Positions 16,656 through 23,274 of a stretch of 27,926 bases of DNA are shown in pieces (the stretch's first letter is position 1; each line of letters opens with the position of its first letter). The position numbers were made by a program, and so were the translations under genes. The notes under the pieces are model-generated. The model was given only the letters and a program-made list of their open reading frames with translations. It did no database searches and was not told the DNA's origin. The stretch spans positions 1 through 27,926 of IMG/VR virus record IMGVR_UViG_3300010885_025608. One strand, given 5' to 3'. The stretch comes from a virus.

Positions 16656-17108
16656 ATGAGTTTTTTAAAATTTAACGAATTCCTTGCTGAAGAGGAAAAG
16701 AAAAAGTCCATCCTTAAAACGGAGGATGAAATTCACGGGTCTAAAAAGAAAGATGCCAAGAATGAAGAAGACGAAGAAGATTCTGAAAAGAAAGATGATA
16801 AAGATTCTGAAAAGAAAGATGCTGATGTAACAATTCCAGCAGCTGACAAAACAATGGATCCTGAGCATCCTGAAAAAACTGATGCTAATAAGGCCGCTGC
16901 GGATAAAGCTGGTGATCTTGGTGTTTTATCTGGAGCTGAAAAGAAACGTGTTGATGGAAATGATATTGATGATGATAAGGATGATGAAGAATCAGTTGAT
17001 CCCAAAGATAAAGATAAGGGTAAAGTTACTGGAGACGATGAAGAAAATGACGATGAAACTGAAGACGGGGATGATGATAATACTAATGACGATACCTCAA
17101 CATTCTAA
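16656..17108 (+). CDS. Extremely acidic core/internal protein with CTS
   Basis: By hand count 55 of 150 residues are Asp or Glu and 26 are Lys or Arg; the sequence is low-complexity and almost certainly disordered. It starts MSFLKFNEFLAEEEKKK, a clear CTS with 'LAE' as the cut site. The D/E content rises towards the C-terminus (NDDETEDGDDDNTNDD). T4 has a comparable highly charged prohead core peptide precursor, gp67, whose fragments remain in the head as internal peptides; that is an analogy of composition and not homology. The gene starts one base after the previous stop. A role in balancing or organising packaged DNA, or in the assembly core, is plausible. Confidence 0.6.
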   Translation: MSFLKFNEFLAEEEKKKSILKTEDEIHGSKKKDAKNEEDEEDSEKKDDKDSEKKDADVTIPAADKTMDPEHPEKTDANKAAADKAGDLGVLSGAEKKRVDGNDIDDDKDDEESVDPKDKDKGKVTGDDEENDDETEDGDDDNTNDDTSTF

Positions 17109-17122
17109 AATAACATACTAAT

Positions 17123-17335
17123 ATGAAAACATTCGAAAACTTTTTACAAGAAAAAGAAAATAAACTTAACGAAGGGCAAGAATCATTAATAAGTCTTCTT
17201 TCCGACGAATCACCAGAAATTCAAAAATTGGCTTCTGAAATTGAAAAAATGCTTGAACCGCAGAGATACAAAATTGGGGTGGCTTATTATGATAAGGTTA
17301 TGCAAATTATTGCAGCAATGGTTAAACTTAAATAA
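17123..17335 (+). CDS. Small CTS-bearing protein, unknown
   Basis: Seventy residues start MKTFENFLQEKENKLNEG, with two candidate [L/I]-x-E sites ('LQE' at 8-10 and 'LNE' at 15-17). The part left after cutting is a roughly 53-residue helical protein (LISLLSDESPEIQKLASEIEKML, then YDKVMQIIAAMVKL). No Shine-Dalgarno sequence is present; the ATG is preceded by CATACTAAT. The small size and N-terminal signal recall the T4 internal proteins IPI-IPIII, which are packaged and injected. There is no further clue to function. Confidence 0.65.
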   Translation: MKTFENFLQEKENKLNEGQESLISLLSDESPEIQKLASEIEKMLEPQRYKIGVAYYDKVMQIIAAMVKLK

Positions 17336-17346
17336 AATACAATAAT

Positions 17347-17805
17347 ATGAAAAATATAAAAACATTTAAAGACTTTGTTTCTGAATCTGTTACGGCAAAA
17401 AAGCCTAATGATGTAGAAACTATTGACGTAGATCTTATTGGTGATGACAAAGATATCATGGATGCCATAAAGAAATTCAACATCACAGCTAAAGAAAATG
17501 GTGCCAACAATGGAATGGGCCATGATCTAACTGGAAAAAAGAAAGATCTTATTGCGTATCTTCAAAGTGAATACTATGAGATGGACGATGATGACATTAA
17601 AAGTTTATACCCTGAACTTCTTGAAGGTGATAATTTAGACGAAGCATCTGTGCAGATAGCTGGAAAATCTAAGCCTTCTGGTGCTAAAGTGCTAGCAATT
17701 GTTATCATGAAGTATTTGGAAGACAATCTCCTGATGCCAGCCAACGCAAATAAAAAAACTATTGAATCTGAGATTGCAGAGTTAATCATGGATTCTACAT
17801 TCTAA
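17347..17805 (+). CDS. CTS-bearing protein, unknown
   Basis: This 152-residue protein starts MKNIKTFKDFVSESVTAKK, a CTS with 'VSE' in the cleavage position. The middle (DDKDIMDAIKKFNITAKENG, then LTGKKKDLIAYLQSEYY) alternates helix and turn. 'LLEGDNLDEASVQ' around residue 95 resembles a second processing site (xLDEA), which would leave a C-terminal piece of about 50 residues. No enzyme motif is seen. It sits 11 bases after the previous gene and 13 bases before the next CTS gene, in what appears to be one operon. Confidence 0.62.
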   Translation: MKNIKTFKDFVSESVTAKKPNDVETIDVDLIGDDKDIMDAIKKFNITAKENGANNGMGHDLTGKKKDLIAYLQSEYYEMDDDDIKSLYPELLEGDNLDEASVQIAGKSKPSGAKVLAIVIMKYLEDNLLMPANANKKTIESEIAELIMDSTF

Positions 17806-17818
17806 AAAACATATTATT

Positions 17819-18367
17819 ATGAAACATATACCCACATTTGAAAGCTTCTTAAACGAAAGTAGCAATGAAGTAATCTTTAGCATTGACGATGACAAACTGG
17901 ATCAATTGCTAAACGCAAGATTCTCTCGTCAGCTGGATTACAAAGATGACAAAGGTGATTCACTCTATGTTCTTCCTAAAAGAGAATTTGATCGTTTTAT
18001 CGATCTTGCAGATTCTTCGGGATTTGATGTAGATTATGAAAATAGCGAAGACTCTGTTGTTTATGTACAAGAGTCTGTAGTTAATGAAGCTGCGTATGTA
18101 CCTTCTAATGTAATGGATTTTGCTAAAAAGAAAGGGTCTTACGCTGCTTCATTAGTTAGGAAAGCTGCTGGATGGGCAGAAAAGGCGGGTAGACGTATAT
18201 CAGGTGGAACAGCTATTGGAAAAAATTATAACACTATCATTTTAGATATGAAATATCAAGGAGCAGAAATTTATATCAGTCTTGATAAAGAGACTATTGA
18301 ATTATTCGGAGAAGAAGTAACCGACGCGAAATCATTCGCTCAAGTTTTATCAGCTAATCAAAAATAA
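17819..18367 (+). CDS. CTS-bearing protein with second processing-type site, unknown
   Basis: The product is 182 residues. MKHIPTFESFLNESSNE is a near-perfect CTS, with 'LNE' at 11-13. A second site-like stretch, 'QESVVNEAAY' (VVNE at 87-90), divides the protein into an acidic N-terminal part and a basic, mostly helical C-terminal part (FAKKKGSYAASLVRKAAGWA). The end has 'GTAIGKNYNTIILDMKYQGAEIYISL', which resembles the end of the next gene's product ('AKAIGKDEIEIEMDFETLSLKL'), so the two are probably paralogues. No known domain is recognised. A packaged, protease-trimmed head protein is inferred. Confidence 0.65.
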   Translation: MKHIPTFESFLNESSNEVIFSIDDDKLDQLLNARFSRQLDYKDDKGDSLYVLPKREFDRFIDLADSSGFDVDYENSEDSVVYVQESVVNEAAYVPSNVMDFAKKKGSYAASLVRKAAGWAEKAGRRISGGTAIGKNYNTIILDMKYQGAEIYISLDKETIELFGEEVTDAKSFAQVLSANQK

Positions 18368-18380
18368 AAACTGAAAAACT

Positions 18381-18770
18381 ATGAAACACATACATACATT
18401 TGAAAGCTTCATTAATGAGGCTGCCAATAAAATGGTAACAAAGCAAGACTGGGACAAGGCTGACAATGAACAACGCGAAAATTGGCTTTTGTCTGCTATT
18501 AAAGATCCTGATGACGTAGAAAAATTTGTTAATGCTAAATGGGATAAACTTCCTGACGTAGCTACATCAAATATGATGAAAGAATCTATCAATGAAGCTT
18601 CTGCTGCAGATGGCGCTGCTCTTATTAACAGTTTGGTAGCAGATATAAATGCTGCTGCACTTAGTGGTAAACTTAAAAAAATTCAATCTGCTAAAGCAAT
18701 TGGAAAAGATGAAATTGAAATAGAAATGGATTTTGAAACACTAAGTCTAAAACTTAAAGGTTGGCGTTAA
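18381..18770 (+). CDS. CTS-bearing protein, paralogue of its upstream neighbour
   Basis: The 129-residue product starts MKHIHTFESFINEAANK with 'INE' at 11-13, the classic CTS of this phage. A second copy of the site, 'MKESINEASA' (SINE at 69-72), precedes a C-terminal part of about 57 residues that holds the 'SAKAIGKDEIEIEMDFETLSL' segment shared with the upstream protein. The region between the sites (KQDWDKADNEQRENWLLSAI) is helical. The shared layout of CTS, spacer, second site and small beta-ending domain suggests duplication. No function is known. Confidence 0.65.
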   Translation: MKHIHTFESFINEAANKMVTKQDWDKADNEQRENWLLSAIKDPDDVEKFVNAKWDKLPDVATSNMMKESINEASAADGAALINSLVADINAAALSGKLKKIQSAKAIGKDEIEIEMDFETLSLKLKGWR

Positions 18771-18784
18771 AAAATATAAAGAAC

Positions 18785-20080
18785 ATGTCATTACTCAACT
18801 ACATAGATTTCTTAACTGAATCACACATAAAAGAATCCTTTAATGAAACACTTAACGAAGGCGGAGCCTATGGACATTTAAGTCATCCGTTTGAGGATTT
18901 TGGATTGACTATGGCGGATCTTCAGCAAATGATTAACACTACTGTTAATGGTGCATTTGGACCGGAGAATTTTGTGATGGAGAAGACAGATGGCCAAAAC
19001 ATAATGATTTCTTGGAAGAACGGTCATTTAATTGCTGCAAGAAACAAATCACATTTGAAAAATGCTGGTGAAAATGCTTTAGATTCTATTAGTATGGCTG
19101 CTATGTTTGCAGGACGTGGTGATATTGAAACTGCGTATAATGCTGCTATGAAAGACCTTACAGCTTCTATCAGTTCTCTATCGGATAAAGATAAACACAA
19201 ATTTTTTGATGAAGGAAAGAAATTTGCTTCGGTTGAAATAATTACACCCGTTACACAAAATACTGTTCCTTATGGTCAGAACATGTTAGTTTTTCACGGT
19301 GTTGTTGAACATGATGATTCCGGTTCCCCCATTGGTGAAGATAAACAAGCAGGCAGAGATTTAGGAAAAATGATAGCAGATGCTAATGCCGCGGCGCAAG
19401 AAACTTTCTTCGTTCGTGGGCCACAGGATATTGCATCAATTCCTTTTCCTGATACAAAGAAAAGATCCGTGTATTACCAAAAACGATTAGCTGATGTTAT
19501 GCGTGACAGTGGAACTAATCCAAGTTCAACTGTTGGTGATTATGCATTGGGTATGGGTAAAAGAATACTTCTTGAAGAAGCTAAATCGGCAAAAATTGAT
19601 TTGCCTGCTGAATCTTTAGACGGACTTGCTCGTAGACTTGCTGATATTGATAAATCATACACGGTTGGTCAAATTAAAAAGGATCTTGGAGAAAGCGCTA
19701 CATGGTTTATTGACATGGAGAAATCTCGTGCTAAAGAATTGAAGAGAAAGATATACGCTCCGCTTGAAGGGCTATTCCTTGAGGTAGGAACTGAAATGAT
19801 GAAGAACATGTCTGCGTTTCTTTCAGCAAATCCAACTGCGGCGGCCGTAACTATGAGAAAAGAAATAGATAGTGCAATTAATTCTATTCGTACAAACGGA
19901 GATATTAAAGATATCGAAAAACTTGAACATGAATTAAGTAGAGTAGCAGCCGCTGGTGGTTTAGAAAGTATCGTTCCTACTGAAGGAATTACATTTATCT
20001 TTAATGGCAAGCTCTACAAATACACAGGAATTTTTGCTCCTCTTCATCAAATAAGATCAATGATTGCTTATAAAAAATAA
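18785..20080 (+). CDS. CTS-bearing KxDG nucleotidyltransferase (DNA/RNA ligase superfamily)
   Basis: ATG 18785 gives 431 residues; an in-frame TTG at 18761 overlaps the previous gene and would bury the signal. The N-terminus MSLLNYIDFLTESHIKE is a CTS ('LTE' at 10-12), followed by 'FNETLNEGG' with another site at 23-25. The ligase-superfamily motifs follow: motif I 'MEKTDGQNI' with the candidate AMP-accepting Lys67, motif III-like 'KFASVEIITP' (Glu151), motif IV 'TEGITFIF' (Glu400-Gly401) and motif V 'KLYKYTG' (Lys412). About 230 residues separate motifs III and IV, longer than in compact RNA ligases. The family transfers AMP or GMP to nucleic acid ends through a lysine adduct. Whether this one seals RNA, seals DNA or does something else cannot be told. 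A head-packaged, injected ligase would be unusual. Confidence 0.72.
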   Translation: MSLLNYIDFLTESHIKESFNETLNEGGAYGHLSHPFEDFGLTMADLQQMINTTVNGAFGPENFVMEKTDGQNIMISWKNGHLIAARNKSHLKNAGENALDSISMAAMFAGRGDIETAYNAAMKDLTASISSLSDKDKHKFFDEGKKFASVEIITPVTQNTVPYGQNMLVFHGVVEHDDSGSPIGEDKQAGRDLGKMIADANAAAQETFFVRGPQDIASIPFPDTKKRSVYYQKRLADVMRDSGTNPSSTVGDYALGMGKRILLEEAKSAKIDLPAESLDGLARRLADIDKSYTVGQIKKDLGESATWFIDMEKSRAKELKRKIYAPLEGLFLEVGTEMMKNMSAFLSANPTAAAVTMRKEIDSAINSIRTNGDIKDIEKLEHELSRVAAAGGLESIVPTEGITFIFNGKLYKYTGIFAPLHQIRSMIAYKK

Positions 20081-20091
20081 AACAAACATAT

Positions 20092-20652
20092 ATGAAAACA
20101 TTTGACAACTTTAGAAAAAAAGATTCTGTGAATGAAGCGATTGACTTTACAGCAAAAGCTTCACAGCCAAATAAATTGACTCCTGAAGTTGAGAAAATTC
20201 TTAATGACAGATTAGGTGATGAATACACCGCGTATTACTTTTATAGAAACGCAGCAAACTGGTGTAAGAATGTTAATTACAAGAAAGCTGCCGGATTCTT
20301 TGAAGCTGAAGCTGCCGGTGAATTAACACACGCGCAAGGTCTTCAAGATTATTTAACCAATTGGAATATCTTGCCTGCTATCCCACAAGTACCAACTTCT
20401 CAAAATTTCGCTGGTCTTGTTGATTTAATTAATAAAGCTTATGATCTTGAGTATAATCTTTTGATGAAATACTCAGAAAACCAAAAGACTCTATCTACCG
20501 TAGATCCTGCAACATTTAATTTTGTACAGAAATATGTAGATATCCAAATTGGTGAAGTTTCTGAATACTCTGATTATCTTAATGCATTAGAATTAATTAA
20601 CACCGATAATAAACTTGATGTGTTATTCTTTGAAACTGAGTACTTTGGTTAA
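20092..20652 (+). CDS. Ferritin with CTS-like N-terminal extension
   Basis: The 186-residue protein matches E. coli FtnA along its length: 'LNDRLGDEYTAYYFYRNAANWC' against '[22 protein letters not shown]', 'GELTHAQGLQDYLT' against 'EEMTHMQRLFDYLT', and 'TFNFVQKYVDIQIGEV' against 'TFNFLQWYVSEQHEEE'. Ferroxidase ligands are kept: Glu44, Glu77, His80, Glu120, Gln152 and Glu155 correspond to FtnA Glu17, Glu50, His53, Glu94, Gln127 and Glu130, and Tyr51 to Tyr24. The FtnA third-iron (C) site is lost: Glu49, Glu126 and Glu129 become Gly76, Ile151 and Gly154. The N-terminus is about 27 residues longer than FtnA; MKTFDNFRKKDSVNEA begins like the CTS and ends in 'VNE', but with an insert between the halves. 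Ferritins oxidise and store iron in 24-subunit shells. Packaging is inferred. Confidence 0.88.
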   Translation: MKTFDNFRKKDSVNEAIDFTAKASQPNKLTPEVEKILNDRLGDEYTAYYFYRNAANWCKNVNYKKAAGFFEAEAAGELTHAQGLQDYLTNWNILPAIPQVPTSQNFAGLVDLINKAYDLEYNLLMKYSENQKTLSTVDPATFNFVQKYVDIQIGEVSEYSDYLNALELINTDNKLDVLFFETEYFG

Positions 20653-20667
20653 AATATAAACACTACA

Positions 20668-21000
20668 ATGACAACAGCTACAATGATTGCTAATATAGAA
20701 ATGAATAACGGGCAACTTGTTATCATGGATTTGTCCAATCACATTATCACGCGTAAAACATTAATTAGTGGTGAGACTCTAGTGGGTTTCTCTACTGATT
20801 TGATTGTTACATTAAAACAATCACAAGTTATTAGCTATACATCAGAATGCAGGGAAATTAGTAGAATGAATGTATTTCCAGGCGATGCTGTTCGTGGTGT
20901 TATTGGACCAAACATTTTAATTTACCGGGTAAAAGGGAATTATCTTGGTACATATAACAGAAACTTTAACGAAATTACTCGTCGTTACCTTAGTAAGTGA
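20668..21000 (+). CDS. Small beta-rich protein, unknown
   Basis: This 110-residue protein appears to contain about three short four-strand-like units (GQLVIMDLSNHIITRKTL, LIVTLKQSQVISYTSECREI and NILIYRVKGNYLGTYNRNFN). They are reminiscent of partial beta-propeller blades, though too few for a closed propeller unless it oligomerises. There is no CTS, signal peptide or membrane segment, which stands out among its neighbours. Two possible starts exist (residue 1 or Met6); the first is taken. It is preceded by AAAATATAAACAC, a weak form of the recurring promoter motif. Function is unknown. Confidence 0.55.
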   Translation: MTTATMIANIEMNNGQLVIMDLSNHIITRKTLISGETLVGFSTDLIVTLKQSQVISYTSECREISRMNVFPGDAVRGVIGPNILIYRVKGNYLGTYNRNFNEITRRYLSK

Positions 21001-21347
21001 TAAATCTTAACTTAATTAATTTTGATCATTACAGAGATAACTATGATGATTTGCTGAATAACAAGGAAGATTACTTTATTTTTGTCCGAGGATTAACAGA
21101 GAAGAACTACAATCTTTTCAAGAATATAATCAATCCAAAAAGTTTAAAACGTGGATGGAAGAATAATCATGTTGATCATAAGTATAGTATTTCACAAGGG
21201 TTTAAGGACAAAATTAGTCCATTTTTAATCGCGCATCCATGTAATTTACAAATGTTAAAAGCAAAAGATAATAAAAAGAAAAACGCAAAATGCGATCATA
21301 CTGTTGAAGAACTGTGTGAGAAAGTAAATAATTTTGGTATTGTATGA
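20997..21347 (+). CDS. Putative HNH-like endonuclease, GTG start
   Basis: The 116-residue protein begins at GTG 20997, overlapping the previous TGA by three bases (GTGA); no suitable ATG is near. The segment 'HVDHKYSISQGFKDKISPFLIAHPCNLQMLKAKDNKKKNAKC' (about residues 59-100) matches the HNH-type pattern Asp-His, then Asn-Leu, then Asn-x3-Lys found in phage-encoded nucleases and homing endonucleases. The N-terminal part (FVRGLTEKNYNLFKNIINPKSLKRGWKNN) is basic and could bind DNA. It ends in an ATGA overlap with the next CTS gene. It may be a small mobile endonuclease that settled between packaged-protein genes, or a DNA-processing nuclease. It has no CTS. Confidence 0.55.
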   Translation: MINLNLINFDHYRDNYDDLLNNKEDYFIFVRGLTEKNYNLFKNIINPKSLKRGWKNNHVDHKYSISQGFKDKISPFLIAHPCNLQMLKAKDNKKKNAKCDHTVEELCEKVNNFGIV

Positions 21348-21382
21348 AACATATAAAACTATATGAAGATTTTATAAATGAA
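21344..21382 (+). repeat. CTS-coding 5' cassette, copy A
   Basis: The first 39 bases of this gene are identical to 21895-21933 at 36 positions, although the two proteins share nothing else obvious. Related versions open the genes at 17819, 18381 and 27561. This suggests that the targeting peptide spreads as a DNA module. Confidence 0.6.
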
Positions 21383-21898
21383 TTTGATATCACACCGGGG
21401 AAATGGATAGACATGGATCTTTCTAAACTATCTGACGATGATATGCAACTCATTTGGTCTATGTATGTTTCGACATATGCTAAGCAAGGAATGGATCTCT
21501 CTGCTGATGATTGGCAAGAAATGAAAACTAAGTATAAAGCAACAGCTATAAAGGATGTTGACTCCGATCATCAACCTGACGCGTTCATTATATACAAACC
21601 TACCAAATGGGGAAACAAAATTGCTCTTCTTGGTACTAATGATAAGAAACAAGCTAAGAGTGATTTAATAAAGAAACTCTTTGAATTACTAAATACTAAA
21701 GGATGGTTTATTGAAGCCAGCCTTAAAATGGAAGAAATTCTTTCAAACGCAAATGTTCCCGTTATTACTGACGAAGATATGATCTTTGACGTAGTTGGAG
21801 CAAACAAAAAACCTGAAATGGAAAAGGATGGTTATTATACCAGATTTCTATCAAAAGCAGGAAAACGAATTAGAAAAAGAATATACGGAAAGGTATGA
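21344..21898 (+). CDS. CTS-bearing protein, possibly GNAT-like
   Basis: The 184-residue protein starts MKHIKLYEDFINEFD, a full CTS with 'INE' at 11-13. The rest is a compact alpha/beta protein: 'LSDDDMQLIWSMYVSTYAKQGMDL', then 'PDAFIIYKPTKWGNKIALLGTNDKKQAKSDLIKKLFELL', then 'GWFIEASLKMEEIL' and 'VPVITDEDMIFDVVG'. The order of an early helix pair, central strands and a later 'FIEAS' strand reminds me of GNAT acyltransferase-like phage proteins, but the acetyl-CoA loop is not clear. The C-terminus is basic (KAGKRIRKRIYGK). It overlaps the upstream stop (ATGA) and the next start by four bases. The first 39 bases match the next gene's start at 36 of 39 positions. Confidence 0.6.
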   Translation: MKHIKLYEDFINEFDITPGKWIDMDLSKLSDDDMQLIWSMYVSTYAKQGMDLSADDWQEMKTKYKATAIKDVDSDHQPDAFIIYKPTKWGNKIALLGTNDKKQAKSDLIKKLFELLNTKGWFIEASLKMEEILSNANVPVITDEDMIFDVVGANKKPEMEKDGYYTRFLSKAGKRIRKRIYGKV

Positions 21899-21933
21899 AA
21901 CACATAAAACTATATGAACAGTTTATAAATGAA
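21895..21933 (+). repeat. CTS-coding 5' cassette, copy B
   Basis: This is the second copy of the 39-base cassette at 21344-21382. It differs at only three positions and codes for MKHIKLYEQFINE in place of MKHIKLYEDFINE. Confidence 0.6.
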
Positions 21934-22467
21934 GCTTCTAATGAAAAGGTCGTTCTCTTTCCTGGAAGATTTCAGCCAATGCATTTAGGACACATCAAAG
22001 CATTTGAGAAAGCATATAAACTTTTTGGTGTAAAAGTTGTTCCTATCTTAATTATATCTAAGAATGAAGAATCGCCCTTTCCACGTCCGCTACTTGAAAA
22101 GATTGCTAATGACGTTACCAAAGAATTTAGTTTTATTGCTGAGGTGATAGTTTATCCCGAAGGACTAAAAACTGTTATACCTCAAATGGTAAAACTAACT
22201 CGTGAAATGGGCTATGATCCTATTGGTGTTGCTTGTGGAGACGATCGTTTTAAAGATTATCAGAGACAAGTCAACTATTTATTATCTAATAAGTCTGATG
22301 TACCTACAAAAGAATTTCGAGTAGAGGTCGTTGATGAAAGAATACCCAACGGCCCAAGCGGAACAAAAACACGCGAAGCACTACGTTCTGATGAAAAGAG
22401 TTTTTCTGAAATGGTTCCTAAAAGTGTTCAAAAATACTTTTCAGAATTAAAAAAATATATTAAGTAA
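21895..22467 (+). CDS. CTS-bearing HxGH nucleotidyltransferase (NMNAT/cytidylyltransferase-like)
   Basis: In this 190-residue protein a full CTS, MKHIKLYEQFINEAS, is joined to a Rossmann-like nucleotidyltransferase. 'VVLFPGRFQPMHLGHIKAF' contains the HxGH motif (His30, His33) that binds the nucleotide triphosphate. 'GPSGTKTREAL' (Ser155-Arg160) is the second, ISSTxxR-type motif. Strand order and length fit the family that includes NMN adenylyltransferase (NadM/NadR) and cytidylyltransferases. The substrate cannot be read from the motifs. If CTS cleavage occurs after Glu13, the mature enzyme begins just before the first strand, so the domain would stay intact. The start overlaps the previous stop by four bases and the TAA overlaps the next ATG. 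Confidence 0.82.
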   Translation: MKHIKLYEQFINEASNEKVVLFPGRFQPMHLGHIKAFEKAYKLFGVKVVPILIISKNEESPFPRPLLEKIANDVTKEFSFIAEVIVYPEGLKTVIPQMVKLTREMGYDPIGVACGDDRFKDYQRQVNYLLSNKSDVPTKEFRVEVVDERIPNGPSGTKTREALRSDEKSFSEMVPKSVQKYFSELKKYIK

Positions 22468-23273
22468 TGAAGCATTATGTTAAAACATTTGAAGGGTTCA
22501 TAATAGAAGATATGGAAATTCTCAAGATGCGTGATGTTATTCCTTTAAGTAAGATTAACAAGAAAGCCGCACAAGCAGCAATGGGCAATGGAGAAAACGA
22601 TGGAGAAAGACGCGATGATTCTGTTAGTGGAAAAAAAGTTAGTATTGCTGTTAAAAATTTAGAAGCTGCGCAGACGGAGATTATTCCTGAGAAGGCTATT
22701 GGTATGGCTATTGGGACAATGCTAAATACTAAACCTACAAAAATAGGTGGTGATTTAGGATCAATTGTTTCTAAAGATAATTACATTATGGACGGTCATC
22801 ATCGTTGGGCAGCTACCTTTTTATGTGACCCTAATGCTAAAGTTGAAGCAACGCAAATTGACTTACCCGGAAAATCATTGGTAACTGCACTAAATACAAT
22901 TACTGTTGGTATGTTTGACCGAGGTGGTAATTACGGTGAAGGTGACATTCAAGATTTCACTGGTAAGAACATTGGTAAACTTTTAGATAATTGTATTCTT
23001 AATGGAATTCAAGGGAAGTTTCCAATTACGCCCGAACAAGTTAAAGAAAGTTTAGGAAATGTCCCGGGCGCTAACGGAGATTATGAAAAGGGGAAAAGTA
23101 TCATGATGAAAAACGCTGATTCTCTACCAAAGAAAATTATGCCAGGTGCACCACCGCGAGTAGAGATGCCAGTGATTGGTCCTGGTGAAGTTGAAAAAGT
23201 TAAAAAACTTTTAGCTGATGGAGATATTGATTTGACAAATCCCTACAGCGATATTGTAAATAAAGAACTATAA
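22467..23273 (+). CDS. CTS-bearing ParB/sulfiredoxin-fold protein
   Basis: The 268-residue protein starts MKHYVKTFEGFIIEDME, a CTS with 'IIE' at 12-14. 'GGDLGSIVSKDNYIMDGHHRWAATFL' (about 94-119) is the ParB/Srx signature, with Asp109-Gly110-His111-His112-Arg113. It is followed by 'KVEATQIDLPGKSLVTAL' as the next strand and helix. Members of this fold use ATP or CTP or act as nucleases (ParB CTPase, sulfiredoxin, phage ParB-like nucleases). The C-terminal third (MPGAPPRVEMPVIGPGEVEK) is Pro-rich and may be a flexible arm. It starts in a TAATG overlap after the HxGH enzyme and is followed after one base by the Pol-beta-type gene, so the three are probably translated together. Confidence 0.65.
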   Translation: MKHYVKTFEGFIIEDMEILKMRDVIPLSKINKKAAQAAMGNGENDGERRDDSVSGKKVSIAVKNLEAAQTEIIPEKAIGMAIGTMLNTKPTKIGGDLGSIVSKDNYIMDGHHRWAATFLCDPNAKVEATQIDLPGKSLVTALNTITVGMFDRGGNYGEGDIQDFTGKNIGKLLDNCILNGIQGKFPITPEQVKESLGNVPGANGDYEKGKSIMMKNADSLPKKIMPGAPPRVEMPVIGPGEVEKVKKLLADGDIDLTNPYSDIVNKEL

Positions 23274-23274
23274 T

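Noticed and set aside
16665-17005. Minus-strand open frames opposite the acidic core protein
   Set aside because: They arise from complementing GAA/GAT-rich codons; products are Phe- or Ser-rich low-complexity sequence.
16656-17108. Acidic repeat region as a calcium-binding or EF-hand protein
   Set aside because: The D/E runs lack the regular 12-residue EF-hand loop; composition and CTS point to a core or internal protein.
18761-18784. TTG-started extension of the ligase-type gene
   Set aside because: It overlaps the previous gene and would put eight residues before a CTS that must be N-terminal; ATG 18785 fits better.
20092-20652. Bacterioferritin or Dps as alternative calls
   Set aside because: Sequence follows FtnA in the helix B ELTHAQ block and the FNFVQKYV block; it is longer than Dps, whose centre lies at subunit interfaces, and no bacterioferritin-like haem feature was noticed.
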